A stretch of 64,000 nucleotides of DNA, taken from assembly GCF_004682045.1 (NCBI RefSeq), contig NZ_QUZT01000004.1, positions 107,415 through 171,414 of the forward strand. Reading direction: 5' to 3'. The notes below the pieces were generated by a model. That model made no database searches. It was given only the letters and a program-made list of their open reading frames with translations, and was not told the origin of the DNA. The number at the start of each line of letters is the position of its first letter. Position 1 is the first letter of the stretch. The stretch comes from Pseudomonas nabeulensis. GTDB taxonomy: Bacteria > Pseudomonadota > Gammaproteobacteria > Pseudomonadales > Pseudomonadaceae. This document shows, one piece after another, positions 52,211-60,292 of the stretch. The translations under genes and the position numbers were made by a program.

Positions 52211-53095
52211 TCAAATTTCGGGTTTTGGTTGCATTCCCGAGCCCAGGTCAGCGCCGGTAACGGGGTCGCTCGTCGCGTCCGAGGCGGTGCGGATTTTCAT
52301 CGCGCTCAATGTCGCTTCGTCATCGGCATTCAGTTGCACAGTGGCCAAGCCATCACCACCGTCGACCGCCGGTTGCGGGCTTTCCACGAACTCCCACTCT
52401 TCGCCCTGGTTCCACGGGCCACGCATACTTTCCGCGCCTTGGGACATGTTGTAATAAACCTGCGTGAATTCCTGCATGCCCGGCAGCTTGCCTTGAGGGA
52501 AGTTCGGCTGGATCGAATGCAGCGCCTTTTCAAAAGACAATTGATGCGCGATTTCCCGCGTCATCAAAAAGCCCAGCGCCTCTTTTACGCCCGGATCATC
52601 CGTGACATTCATCAGCCGCTCGTAGACGATTTTGGCGCGGGCTTCGGCCGCGATATTGGAGCGCATGTCCGCGGTGGGCTCACCGATAGTGTCGATATAG
52701 GCCGCTGTCCAGGGCACTCCCGCGGAGTTGGTTAATGGAGCACCGGCACCGTACAGCAGGCTGGTGATGTGAGAGTCATTGCCGGCGCCGTTAAGGGAGC
52801 GATACAACTCGCCCTCCTCTTCCACACCTTCGGCTATTCGCCCCTTGGCGCCCTTGTTGAGCATCACGATGATGGACCCGACGATCTCCAGATGGCTGAG
52901 CTCTTCGGTGGCGATGTCCATCAGCAGATCCTTGCGGCCCGGATCGTCTTCAGCCAAGGCCTGGGTGAAGTAGCGGGACGCTGCCGCCAGCTCCCCTTGA
53001 GCGCCGCCAAACTGTTCCAGCAACAGGTTGGCCAGGCCCGGATTAGGCTCGGCCACACGTACGGTGTATTGAAGTCGCTTGTTATGTAGAAACAT
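52211..53095 (-). CDS. Manganese catalase
   Basis: A 294-residue di-manganese catalase that converts H2O2 to O2 and water. Conserved features are GGAQGELAAASRYFTQALAE and IATEELSHLEIVGSII (Mn-ligand Glu and His), and TREIAHQLSFEKALHSI (the second-half ligands). The C-terminal ASDATSDPVTGADLGSGM tail is typical. GAGGAG precedes the ATG at 53095. Encoded beside DUF892, LOV-kinase and KGG genes, like the katN region of P. aeruginosa (from memory). Expression is probably stationary-phase controlled. Confidence 0.9.
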   Translation of the reverse strand: MFLHNKRLQYTVRVAEPNPGLANLLLEQFGGAQGELAAASRYFTQALAEDDPGRKDLLMDIATEELSHLEIVGSIIVMLNKGAKGRIAEGVEEEGELYRSLNGAGNDSHITSLLYGAGAPLTNSAGVPWTAAYIDTIGEPTADMRSNIAAEARAKIVYERLMNVTDDPGVKEALGFLMTREIAHQLSFEKALHSIQPNFPQGKLPGMQEFTQVYYNMSQGAESMRGPWNQGEEWEFVESPQPAVDGGDGLATVQLNADDEATLSAMKIRTASDATSDPVTGADLGSGMQPKPEI

Positions 53096-53122
53096 GAACA
53101 AATCTCCTCAGGCTTAAGAAGG

Positions 53123-53147
53123 GGCAGCGCCCGGTTGGAGCGCTGCC
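53123..53147 (-). promoter_or_regulatory. Leader hairpin before Mn catalase
   Basis: GGCAGCGC (53123-53130) pairs with GCGCTGCC (53140-53147), 28 bp upstream of the catalase ATG in the transcribed leader. It could be a terminator for the upstream 86-residue gene or a leader structure. The only nearby T-run is on the plus strand. Confidence 0.4.
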
Positions 53148-53261
53148 TACCTTTTTGTGAGGCGCCTCCCTGTTGATAAATTTCAAAATAAACCTTTGCT
53201 GCGCGACCAGCGGTCGAGTGCTGCGCATCAAGCGAAACCGTGGCCTAGAGCATTTGTAGGC

Positions 53262-53522
53262 TCACTTCCCGTCGTCGTTCTGCGGGCAAGGAACGGTGTC
53301 TATCCCAGGGGTGCCGTTGGGCGGAAGCGTGACACCCTGATTTTTTCCACCGTCTGGCTCCTCAGGCGCCCGTTCAGGTGATGTGTCATCGGGGTGGTCC
53401 CAGTCAGTTGTTGCGTTCGGATCTTCGTTGCGCCCGGCCGTTCCCAGGACGCAACCATCCTCATTCGGCTCAGGCGACTTTTCCGGCGGCAGGTCTTGAC
53501 CATTGGATGAGTCATGGTTCAT
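53262..53522 (-). CDS. Acidic disordered small protein, 86 aa
   Basis: A hydrophilic protein rich in Asp, Glu, Pro, Gly and Asn (GQDLPPEKSPEPNEDG; TTDWDHPDDTSPERAPEE) with no hydrophobic core, so it is probably intrinsically disordered. AGGAGAAGC precedes the ATG. Such proteins often travel with stress genes. It lies upstream of the Mn catalase on the same strand. No family is recognised. Confidence 0.65.
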   Translation of the reverse strand: MNHDSSNGQDLPPEKSPEPNEDGCVLGTAGRNEDPNATTDWDHPDDTSPERAPEEPDGGKNQGVTLPPNGTPGIDTVPCPQNDDGK

Positions 53523-53878
53523 AGCAAGCTTCTCCTGTGTACACGTATGAAACCATTTGGTATCGCCCAGCAGTTTGCGGTGCCATGTAAAAGACGAACG
53601 GCCAGGTATTCCCGACGTGCCGACTTAAAAGTGCAAGCTTCAGCGAAAAGTATGGGTGAGGCCAACTAAGCGAAGCGGAGCGATCGGTGGCTGCCATCAA
53701 ATTAATATCTAGCGCCCTCTCAGAATCGGCACTCTATGAGATACGTATTATTAACTACCGCCTGTCGCCTTCCGGTAAAATTCTTAAAACATTTTTTCGC
53801 CGAGCGACATCCCAGTAAATGCCCATTGCAGAAAATGGGAAACTAACGAAGCGCTACCTTAGTAAATGGAGAACTCTC
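53523..53878. other. Gene-free region before KGG gene
   Basis: About 350 bases, divergent between a small acidic protein and a KGG gene. It becomes AT-rich near 53700-53790. The string TAAGCGAAGCGG near 53667-53678 resembles one upstream of the KGG gene at 38056. No promoter is assigned. Confidence 0.3.
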
Positions 53879-54061
53879 ATGACTACAGGCAACAAAAATC
53901 CAGGCAACTTTGCTAACGACCGCGAAAAAGCTTCCGAAGCCGGGAAAAAAGGCGGCCAATCATCGGGCGGAAACTTTGCCAATGACCGCGAGAAAGCGTC
54001 TGAAGCAGGACGCAAGGGCGGTCAACACAGCCATGGCGGCGGCCGAAAGTCGGGATCTTAG
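53879..54061 (+). CDS. KGG-repeat stress protein, con-10/YciG-like, third copy
   Basis: A 60-residue hydrophilic protein with two KGG modules (GNFANDREKASEAGKKGGQ and GNFANDREKASEAGRKGGQ) and an HSHGGGRKSGS tail. It is almost identical in protein sequence to the gene at 38056, with synonymous differences throughout. The start is taken at 53879 (GGAGAACTC upstream) rather than 53819. Confidence 0.85.
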   Translation: MTTGNKNPGNFANDREKASEAGKKGGQSSGGNFANDREKASEAGRKGGQHSHGGGRKSGS

Positions 54062-54072
54062 TGCTCATACAG

Positions 54073-54091
54073 AGGGCGGCCTCGCCGCCCT
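54073..54091 (+). terminator. GC-rich hairpin after KGG gene
   Basis: AGGGCGGC (54073-54080) pairs with GCCGCCCT (54084-54091) around a CTC loop, 12 bp after the KGG stop. The remaining gap to 54379 shows no gene; it contains the metallothionein upstream region with a GGAGATACC ribosome-binding site. Confidence 0.55.
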
Positions 54092-54379
54092 TTGAGGCTC
54101 GTTTCGGCGTGCTCATAACCGCGGCGTAACCGGATATACCGGCGCCGTCGATAGCTCCTTATCGATCGCTTGACCGAAACAAACCGGGTGACTGTCGGCG
54201 AGAAGCAGCACTTCTGTACTATTCGGAGCACCGTTGCCCCCTGCTCGGCAGCCTATTTTGACGTAAACTCAAGGCCAATAATATAACCACGCCTACGGCC
54301 CCATCTTTATATTAAAACTTCCTTGGCGCTGATGAAAATCAGGCAACTTAAACCAGGAGATCGGCAGTAAGGAGATACC

Positions 54380-54634
54380 ATGTCAAACACTACCCATCTC
54401 GGTCAATGCGCTTGCGCTACTTGTCAGTGCGACGCCTTGGCAGACCATCAACGGGACGGAAAGCGCTACTGCAGTCAAGCGTGTGCCAACCTGCACCCAC
54501 ACGGGCAACCTTGCCCGGCCGCTGACTGCCATTGCGAATCGAGCGTCACCCTCCATGAGCGTGCCATAAGCGACAGCCAGCTCGATGAAGCTATCGAAGA
54601 AACGTTCCCCGCCAGTGATCCTATTTCCCCTTAG
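54380..54634 (+). CDS. Metallothionein
   Basis: An 84-residue cysteine-rich protein of the bacterial SmtA/BmtA type: CACATCQCDA, YCSQACANLHPHG, and CPAADCHCESS supply about nine Cys plus His ligands for zinc or cadmium. The C-terminal tail (HERAISDSQLDEAIEETFPA) is acidic and resembles that of Pseudomonas metallothioneins. It buffers metals in the cytosol and scavenges oxidants. P. aeruginosa PA2140 is the equivalent (from memory) and also lies in a stress region with katN and KGG genes. Confidence 0.88.
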   Translation: MSNTTHLGQCACATCQCDALADHQRDGKRYCSQACANLHPHGQPCPAADCHCESSVTLHERAISDSQLDEAIEETFPASDPISP

Positions 54635-54672
54635 TTTTTTTAGCGCAGATTTCAATCTGCCGGACAGCACTT

Positions 54673-55791
54673 TCACGGGTTCTCCCGGCTTTCTTCCAAC
54701 AACAGGTCAACCACTGCTTGCCCGCCTTGCAGTCCGGGCGAAGACTGTGCACTAAAGACGCGCAGTTGACGCTCGGCGCTGCTGCCGTCGCGCAGCATTT
54801 GCCGTGCGTGGTCGAACACGACGTCTTCTCCCAACACACGGGCGGTTTCGCCGAATTGCTGCTCAGCCAGAATCAGCCACTGTTCAAGTGATATTGCCTC
54901 GGTGTCCGGAGCCAGCGTGAAGCGCCCATGATGTCCGCAACGACGAGCGCGAATGCGATTTTCCTTAAGCAGCCAAAGACGTTCAAGGCTGTATTGGCTG
55001 CCGGGTGCCGGCATCTGGCAGGCGTGTTTGATCATGATCCGGAACAGTCCCGCCAGGACCAACGCGTCGCTCAAACGCGGGCACGCGTCGGTCATGCGCA
55101 ACTCGAGCGTCCGGTAGCTCAACGAGGGCCGGCAACCCCACCAGACATTTGCATCCTTTGCCAGCGCCCCGCTACGTTTCAATAAGCCCAGGTATTGCTC
55201 GAAGCTCTGCTCATCCGATAGAAACTCAGGGATACCCATGCGCGGCCACTCATCGCAGACTACTTGCCGATAACTGCAATACCCACTGGGCTGACCCTGC
55301 CACAACGGCGATGAAACGCTCAGAGCCAGCAGCATCGGCAACCAGGGCAACACCTCGTTCAGCACTGCGATTCGATCAACACCCGTCGGGATCTCTGCGT
55401 GAACATGCAGACCACTGAGCACGCTGCGCTGCGCGACGATCTGGAACTCCTCGAACAAGCGCTGAAAATGGACCTGAGGCGTAGCACGTTGCGCCCGCCA
55501 ATCGGCCAATGGGTGTACGCCGCTGCATATAAACCCCAGTCCATATCCGGCCAACGCCTGGCTCAACTCGCGGCGCACCCGGCCCAGGTAAGTGGCCGCT
55601 TCTGCGGCGTCGTCAAACACTGGAGACGCCACTTCGACCTGGCCCTGGAACATCTCATAAGAGAAGCCATCGCCGATGACCTCGCGGCACGCCGCAAGCA
55701 CATGAGCTGGCGGCTCGGCGAGCATTCGCCGACTGCGCAGATCTGTAATGAAATATTCTTCTTCAATGCCAAAGCGCTGAGTGCGATCCAT
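54673..55791 (-). CDS. YbdK-type carboxylate-amine ligase (glutamate-cysteine ligase 2 family)
   Basis: A 372-residue ATP-dependent ligase of the GCS2/YbdK family, close to the usual length of 370-380. It starts with the diagnostic FGIEEEYFI motif and shows SGLHVHAEIP in the active site. E. coli YbdK has weak gamma-glutamylcysteine ligase activity, but most members act on unknown acids and amines, including in natural-product pathways. It is the last gene of a three-gene minus-strand operon; the methyltransferase stop lies 6 bp upstream. Its own substrate is unknown. Confidence 0.87.
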   Translation of the reverse strand: MDRTQRFGIEEEYFITDLRSRRMLAEPPAHVLAACREVIGDGFSYEMFQGQVEVASPVFDDAAEAATYLGRVRRELSQALAGYGLGFICSGVHPLADWRAQRATPQVHFQRLFEEFQIVAQRSVLSGLHVHAEIPTGVDRIAVLNEVLPWLPMLLALSVSSPLWQGQPSGYCSYRQVVCDEWPRMGIPEFLSDEQSFEQYLGLLKRSGALAKDANVWWGCRPSLSYRTLELRMTDACPRLSDALVLAGLFRIMIKHACQMPAPGSQYSLERLWLLKENRIRARRCGHHGRFTLAPDTEAISLEQWLILAEQQFGETARVLGEDVVFDHARQMLRDGSSAERQLRVFSAQSSPGLQGGQAVVDLLLEESRENP

Positions 55792-55797
55792 ACGCAG

Positions 55798-56775
55798 TCA
55801 ACTCAGTCGAGTAACGGAAAGCGCCACCGCTGCGATGCGTTCGACGCGCTCGTACCCTGGTTTTTCCAGCTCTTCGCCAAACACGTCCGGGTCAAGCTCA
55901 TGGTAGGTCCAGCCAAAAGCATCGCTACTCAACAAGGCGCGAGCGGATTCAAGGAACAAATCGCGGCCATCGACCATTGCCACCCCGGTGTAGAGCAATA
56001 AAGTGCCATCGCGTTCCAAACGGGGCAGCGCTTCGCGCAAAATGCGCAGCGACAACGCTTCGCCCAATTCACCACCACCGTGGCGGTAGGACCGCTGCTG
56101 ACTGTCCTTCATGTAGGGCGGATTGGCGAGGATAAGGTCAAAGCGACCATCAACGCCGTCGAGCACATCACTGTGGTATACGCTGACGTTCGGTGCGTTG
56201 GCGAGTTCGGCGTTGACCGCACTCATGCGCAACGCCTTTGGGTTGATGTCCACCGCGAGCACCTCTGCGTCAGGCCGGGCGCGCGCCACCAGCAAGGCAC
56301 CGGCGCCCGAACCGCAGCCGATGTCCACGGCGCGGCGGATCGGCGCGAAGCGTTGGCGCAAGCTCTCTTCGATTACGCTGGCGAAGCGGTAAGTGTCGGG
56401 GCCGAAAAAAACCGCATCAGCGGCTTCTGTCGGAAACGCCGAATGCGCCAACAGCAACGGGCCCAGATTCGACCACCGCACCCGGCTCCGCCAGCGGCCA
56501 TGCGTCTTGACGATAATTTCAGCCTGTTGCAGTTCCTGTCGTTCGGCAGCCTCGAAAACCTCAGCATCGAAGGGCCGCGACCAACCGAATATCCCGCGCG
56601 TATCGCTAGCCGGTGCATTATCCCAACGCGCCATGACCCGTTGATGGGTCAGCGGTGTGGGCGTTATAAAGCGATAGCCCTGCGCCTGCAGGCGGCGGCC
56701 CAGATTGAGCAGTACCCGATCAGCATGCGATTGGGCCGATGACCCGGAGGGCGTTGGGCACAGTGAGTCGACCAT
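55798..56775 (-). CDS. PrmC/HemK-like class I methyltransferase
   Basis: A 325-residue SAM-dependent methyltransferase. The SAM-binding motif I is AVDIGCGSGAGALLVARARP, motif II DAEVLAVDINPKAL, and the catalytic NPPY (LILANPPYMKD) marks N-methyltransferases that target amide or amine nitrogens. The N-terminal 130 residues form an additional domain (ITPTPLTHQRVMARWD; WRSRVRWSNLGPLLLAHSAF). Unlike release-factor PrmC, it is not next to prfA. It follows the di-iron protein gene by 19 bp and precedes the ligase by 6 bp, so it acts with them. Confidence 0.82.
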   Translation of the reverse strand: MVDSLCPTPSGSSAQSHADRVLLNLGRRLQAQGYRFITPTPLTHQRVMARWDNAPASDTRGIFGWSRPFDAEVFEAAERQELQQAEIIVKTHGRWRSRVRWSNLGPLLLAHSAFPTEAADAVFFGPDTYRFASVIEESLRQRFAPIRRAVDIGCGSGAGALLVARARPDAEVLAVDINPKALRMSAVNAELANAPNVSVYHSDVLDGVDGRFDLILANPPYMKDSQQRSYRHGGGELGEALSLRILREALPRLERDGTLLLYTGVAMVDGRDLFLESARALLSSDAFGWTYHELDPDVFGEELEKPGYERVERIAAVALSVTRLS

Positions 56776-56794
56776 TGGCAGGGCTCCTTGTCAG

Positions 56795-58174
56795 TCAGCG
56801 CAGAGCTGCGCGTAATGCGATAAAACGGCGGGTGGCAAACAAGCCGGCGGGCCGATGATGGCGGTCAGGGCCCAGCCACGGTAATAACAGGGAAAGCAGT
56901 TGCTCGCCGTCGGGCTCCTGCAGTGCCTTACGGAGTGCCTGAGTTTCAGGGTCATCCAACATTTGCGTGTTTGCGTCCAGCGATACGGGCCGCGCCGGGC
57001 GCGCGTGCGCAGTACTTTTTTCATCACGCCAGTCACCGGCGATCCAGTCCCGCAGCAATTGTTTTTCATAACCGCTGAACACGCCGAACATGGCGGCACC
57101 CGCGCCTTCGATCAATTGCCAGAAACGACTGTCTTCAGGGGCGCGGTTGCGCTTGATCCAGCCTTTGTCCTGAAGGGCCTGCAAGAAGCCGCGAACCTGC
57201 CCGGGGTGCGCCAGCCATTGGTTGACACTCTTACCTTCAAAGCGGCAGTAATCCGAATGCATGTGCTGGCCGAACAGTCGCTTGCGCTCAAGCATTGCTA
57301 CCAACTCGTCTTCCAAGTCAAACGCCTGGATCACCGCCGTAGAGCCCAGTCCAAGGTCGTTCAGTTGATAACCCCGCCGTACCCGTTGCCAATATTCCTG
57401 CGCGTCCATCCCGCGCGGCATCAATGCCAGGACCGCTTGCACGGCCCGGCGAGCATGGCCACTGCTGGCGTTGTCGATGGTCACATGCAAACTGAAGTAA
57501 TAGGGGTCGATGCTCAGTTCCTTGAGCTCGTAGGCGCAGATGAGCAAGTGCAACGGCAGTTGCTCATAACCCAGGTTATACCCGAGGATCTCCGGCAAGT
57601 GCGACTCGGCGCTTTGACCCAATGCCAGCTGGATGGCGCCTTGGTGAAAGTGCTGGTCTTGCCATGCGAAATCGCCGTCGCAGCCTTGCTCGGCCAGCAG
57701 ACGCTGGTATATCGCGACATGATTTTGCATTGGTTCACCATCGCCGAGCTCTTCCAAATAAGTGGTCAAAAGCCCGTCGTAGCGGTAGTCCCGCCAGTGC
57801 GCAAGTACACCGTATAGCCAGGCACCGTCCACTTGTTTGGTGGGTGCCACGCATTGCAAAAAGTACAAGGCATGAGCTTTGTTTAGAAAATACCGGCGGC
57901 CGCCTCCTTGCATCCGACCATGCAAGTAACGCGCGTATTCCTGAGCAACGCTAGAGCAGTTGAGCACCACCCAATCCATAAGTTGGTCGGGCGACGTAGG
58001 CAGCGGATTGTCTTCAACGGGACCGAGGCAGTCCAACTGCGCTTGCAAAAACTCGGCCGCCCATTGGGAAGATTCCGTGTTCCAATCTGTGAGGAGACGC
58101 TGGTACTGGCTGCGCAATGGGCCTTCCCGTAGCCTCTGGTCAGAACTACTAAGCAGGGATTGAAAGACAGTCAT
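56795..58174 (-). CDS. Iron-containing redox enzyme, heme-oxygenase-like fold
   Basis: A 459-residue protein of the iron-containing redox enzyme (heme-oxygenase-like di-iron oxidase or oxygenase) family. Likely ligand helices include YFSLHVTIDNASSGHARRAV (HxxxDxxxxxH pattern) and the earlier HFHQGAIQLALGQ and YNLGYEQLPLH stretches. Family members oxidise or cleave fatty acids, amino acids or peptidic substrates using Fe and O2. AAAGGAG precedes the ATG at 58174. It is the first gene of the operon with a methyltransferase and a carboxylate-amine ligase. Catalytic type cannot be told. Confidence 0.8.
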   Translation of the reverse strand: MTVFQSLLSSSDQRLREGPLRSQYQRLLTDWNTESSQWAAEFLQAQLDCLGPVEDNPLPTSPDQLMDWVVLNCSSVAQEYARYLHGRMQGGGRRYFLNKAHALYFLQCVAPTKQVDGAWLYGVLAHWRDYRYDGLLTTYLEELGDGEPMQNHVAIYQRLLAEQGCDGDFAWQDQHFHQGAIQLALGQSAESHLPEILGYNLGYEQLPLHLLICAYELKELSIDPYYFSLHVTIDNASSGHARRAVQAVLALMPRGMDAQEYWQRVRRGYQLNDLGLGSTAVIQAFDLEDELVAMLERKRLFGQHMHSDYCRFEGKSVNQWLAHPGQVRGFLQALQDKGWIKRNRAPEDSRFWQLIEGAGAAMFGVFSGYEKQLLRDWIAGDWRDEKSTAHARPARPVSLDANTQMLDDPETQALRKALQEPDGEQLLSLLLPWLGPDRHHRPAGLFATRRFIALRAALR

Positions 58175-58654
58175 GAGAGACTCCTTTGATGGCGTGCAAG
58201 GCATATCCGCCAACGGCCACCGGCAGGCAAATACACCCCGAGAGCAACGGGACAAAACAGAAAAACTAAGTAACCGGGCAACGCACGCATGACTGGCTCC
58301 ATCCGCTTGTTTTTTTCAAGCGCCAGCGACTGCCGGCACCTATTACGGGGGGCGCTTTTTTGCGCGTCCTATTCAGAAAGAGCCGCACACGACGCAATAA
58401 TTCCATCGGCATGCGCTAAGTTCTGACAAAGTGATGGGTTAACCCTTGGCGGCTAATTTTGGAAGGCTTCAAGCGGTGGCTGAAGCGTGCGCCACCAGTT
58501 GCTGAATCGGTTTGCCCTCATCTACTCAGGGGTACGCGATCATCGTCATTGAGCCAAGGCTGACGCTGTCAAACGCTGGCAGGCTATGCCGGCATCGTTG
58601 CGCAGTTGACCATCACAGAACGATCAAATACAGGGTCCGGCCAGCGAAAGCTTA
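58175..58654. other. Gene-free region upstream of the three-gene operon
   Basis: About 480 bases without a convincing gene. GC-rich strings near 58340-58370 (GGGGGGCGCTTTTTTGCGCG) have weak pairing potential. This is the likely promoter region of the redox-enzyme operon. Confidence 0.35.
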
Positions 58655-58858
58655 TTATCGCTCCACATCATTAAGCATTCCTGTAGGTGGCCGACGTCGG
58701 TGCTCAAAATTGTCCCATTGCTCAGGTTTTCGTTGCTCTGCGCAATACATACACACATAAACATCTGGGCTTAAGCCAAGATAATAACCTTTACGTATAT
58801 AAGGGTGGCTACAACCGCTCGATGGGCGCTCGCCATTAGCTGGTAACTCTTTAGCCAT
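58655..58858 (-). CDS. Possible small cysteine-containing protein, 67 aa
   Basis: A 67-residue frame (start MAKELPANGERPSSGCSHPY) with CSHP and CMYC pairs that could bind zinc, and a basic, proline-containing C-terminus. The ribosome-binding site is poor, and the ATG lies only 14 nt beyond the terminator of the candidate sRNA upstream. Either it has its own start inside that element or it is not expressed. No family is recognised. Confidence 0.4.
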   Translation of the reverse strand: MAKELPANGERPSSGCSHPYIRKGYYLGLSPDVYVCMYCAEQRKPEQWDNFEHRRRPPTGMLNDVER

Positions 58859-58871
58859 ATAAAACCCATAG

Positions 58872-58998
58872 AAAAAAAGCCCGCACTGAGTACGGGCAAA
58901 AAGGAGTTATACCTAGAGGCTGTCTGAGTGAACAGGCTCAGTATTAAGAAGCCAAAAACTATTCAGCGGTTTATTTTTTTCAACGAAAGGCGACGAAA
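58872..58998 (-). ncRNA. Candidate small RNA, copy 2
   Basis: The minus strand from about 58998 runs to an intrinsic terminator: GCCCGTA/TGCGGGC (plus 58879-58897) and seven T (plus A-run 58872-58878). An internal hairpin with one mismatch (plus 58916-58939) opens with GAGCCTGTTC. These blocks match those of copy 1 at 40.6 kb in order and spacing: TTCGTCG, TGAAAAAAA (+15), GCTTCTTA (+45), GAGCCTGTTC (+58). AACTCCT and GCCCGTACTC follow. No minus-strand gene lies within 220 bp upstream. RgsA/P16 is a testable family. The 5' end is approximate. Confidence 0.65.
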
Positions 58999-59118
58999 GG
59001 CGCGATTAACAAGCGAAGCGTAAAATCATATGGTAAGTCGATGCTTTAAGATAAACGCATGGAAGTTGGGTAGATAAACCAAATCTATCGAAGCGCACAC
59101 CGGGTTCATTTCCTGCCT

Positions 59119-60216
59119 TTAGCAAGTCATCAGGTACTCGCAAAGCGTCGCCGAACAAGCCCGAACTGCGCCGTCTAAAATCAGCTCATAACCATGAGTG
59201 TTTTCGGTAGGTATTGCTACGCACCCCGCTCTAGCCGACGAGCCATTGCTTAATACGGCGCTCGCATCTGAGGCAAAATCGACGAGTAACGCATATTGAG
59301 GGCTGTAACCACAGCGCTCTGCTGCGGCGGCTAAGGCCATCACGATGTCGCGTGTGTAATAACCCTTTTCGTCGCCGGTATTGATGATTGGATCGACGCT
59401 AAGCTTCGTTCCATACTCATCCATCACTGGCCCGACCTCTACAGCGATGGTGGTTTCACCTGGTAGGGACGCGGATGCGAACATCGCCCCTGCATTGGAT
59501 TCTTCTTCCGACGTCGTAAATACAAAATATACATCACATGCCAGCTCATCTCGGCGATGGCTCAATTGATGCGCGGCATCAATTATGGCCGCCAAGGGTG
59601 CGCGGTCATCCAGAAAATGCGCCGCGATGGCGTCACCCACTCGAAACGGTTCACGCCAATGACGACTCAACACGACCCGCGTACCTGGACGTACGCCTTG
59701 AATGCGCAGGACCGGGGGTGAAGATCGCGTAATCACATGAACGTCATTCCAATGCACATCTCCCGATAACACATCAGCGCCTTGAGGCGCATTCTGCGTC
59801 GCATGCATTGAGCCGAAAGACAAAACGCCTGGGATAATTTCGTTATCACCCAGAATATCAACCGGACACATACCGAAATTCACCGGGTTCGCGCCTCCCA
59901 GGGCGATAACTCTCAATGTGCCATCTTCATTGACGCTCTTAACCACCATCGCGATTTCATCCATGTGCGCCATGACCCTTACAGCTCCGCGCGATTCGGT
60001 AGCCTTCCGCTTCCCCTTAATAAGTCCTATGACGTTACCTGCGGCATCAACCCATGTTTCGTCGCAGAGAGGAGTAATGGTTTGCAAGCATATTTCGCGA
60101 ACCTCATCTTCCTGCCCACCTGGCCCGCGAGCCATCAGGAGTTGAGCTAACAACTCGGAAAGCGTGTTTTGCGGGTTGGAGGCTCTGGAAATAGCTCCAC
60201 GTTGTGCATCAGACAT
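59119..60216 (-). CDS. M42-family metallopeptidase
   Basis: A 365-residue M42 (glutamyl aminopeptidase/endoglucanase M) type di-metal peptidase. Metal or catalytic residues are visible in VMAHMDEIAMVV (His, Asp), LDDRAPLAAII (bridging Asp), TTSEEESNAGAMF (catalytic Glu pair) and VEVGPVMDEYG. These enzymes trim N-terminal residues from peptides in the cytosol. The start at 60216 (MSDAQRGAI) is preferred to the 5' extension into the DUF892 region. No pathway partner is adjacent. Confidence 0.82.
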   Translation of the reverse strand: MSDAQRGAISRASNPQNTLSELLAQLLMARGPGGQEDEVREICLQTITPLCDETWVDAAGNVIGLIKGKRKATESRGAVRVMAHMDEIAMVVKSVNEDGTLRVIALGGANPVNFGMCPVDILGDNEIIPGVLSFGSMHATQNAPQGADVLSGDVHWNDVHVITRSSPPVLRIQGVRPGTRVVLSRHWREPFRVGDAIAAHFLDDRAPLAAIIDAAHQLSHRRDELACDVYFVFTTSEEESNAGAMFASASLPGETTIAVEVGPVMDEYGTKLSVDPIINTGDEKGYYTRDIVMALAAAAERCGYSPQYALLVDFASDASAVLSNGSSARAGCVAIPTENTHGYELILDGAVRACSATLCEYLMTC

Positions 60217-60251
60217 TTTCGGTCTCTCGCGCAGGCACTTATAAGTGGCAA

Positions 60252-60272
60252 GCGGCGCCATTGCGGCGCCGC
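60252..60272 (-). terminator. GC-rich hairpin after DUF892 gene
   Basis: GCGGCGCC (60252-60259) pairs with GGCGCCGC (60265-60272) between the DUF892 stop (60293) and the M42 peptidase start (60216). There is no T-run; termination would be partial. Confidence 0.45.
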
Positions 60273-60292
60273 CTGGTTTCAAATCACGGCCG

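Noticed and set aside
54621..54839. 72-residue minus-strand ORF near the YbdK stop
   Set aside because: Lies in another frame of the ligase gene and has no start context.
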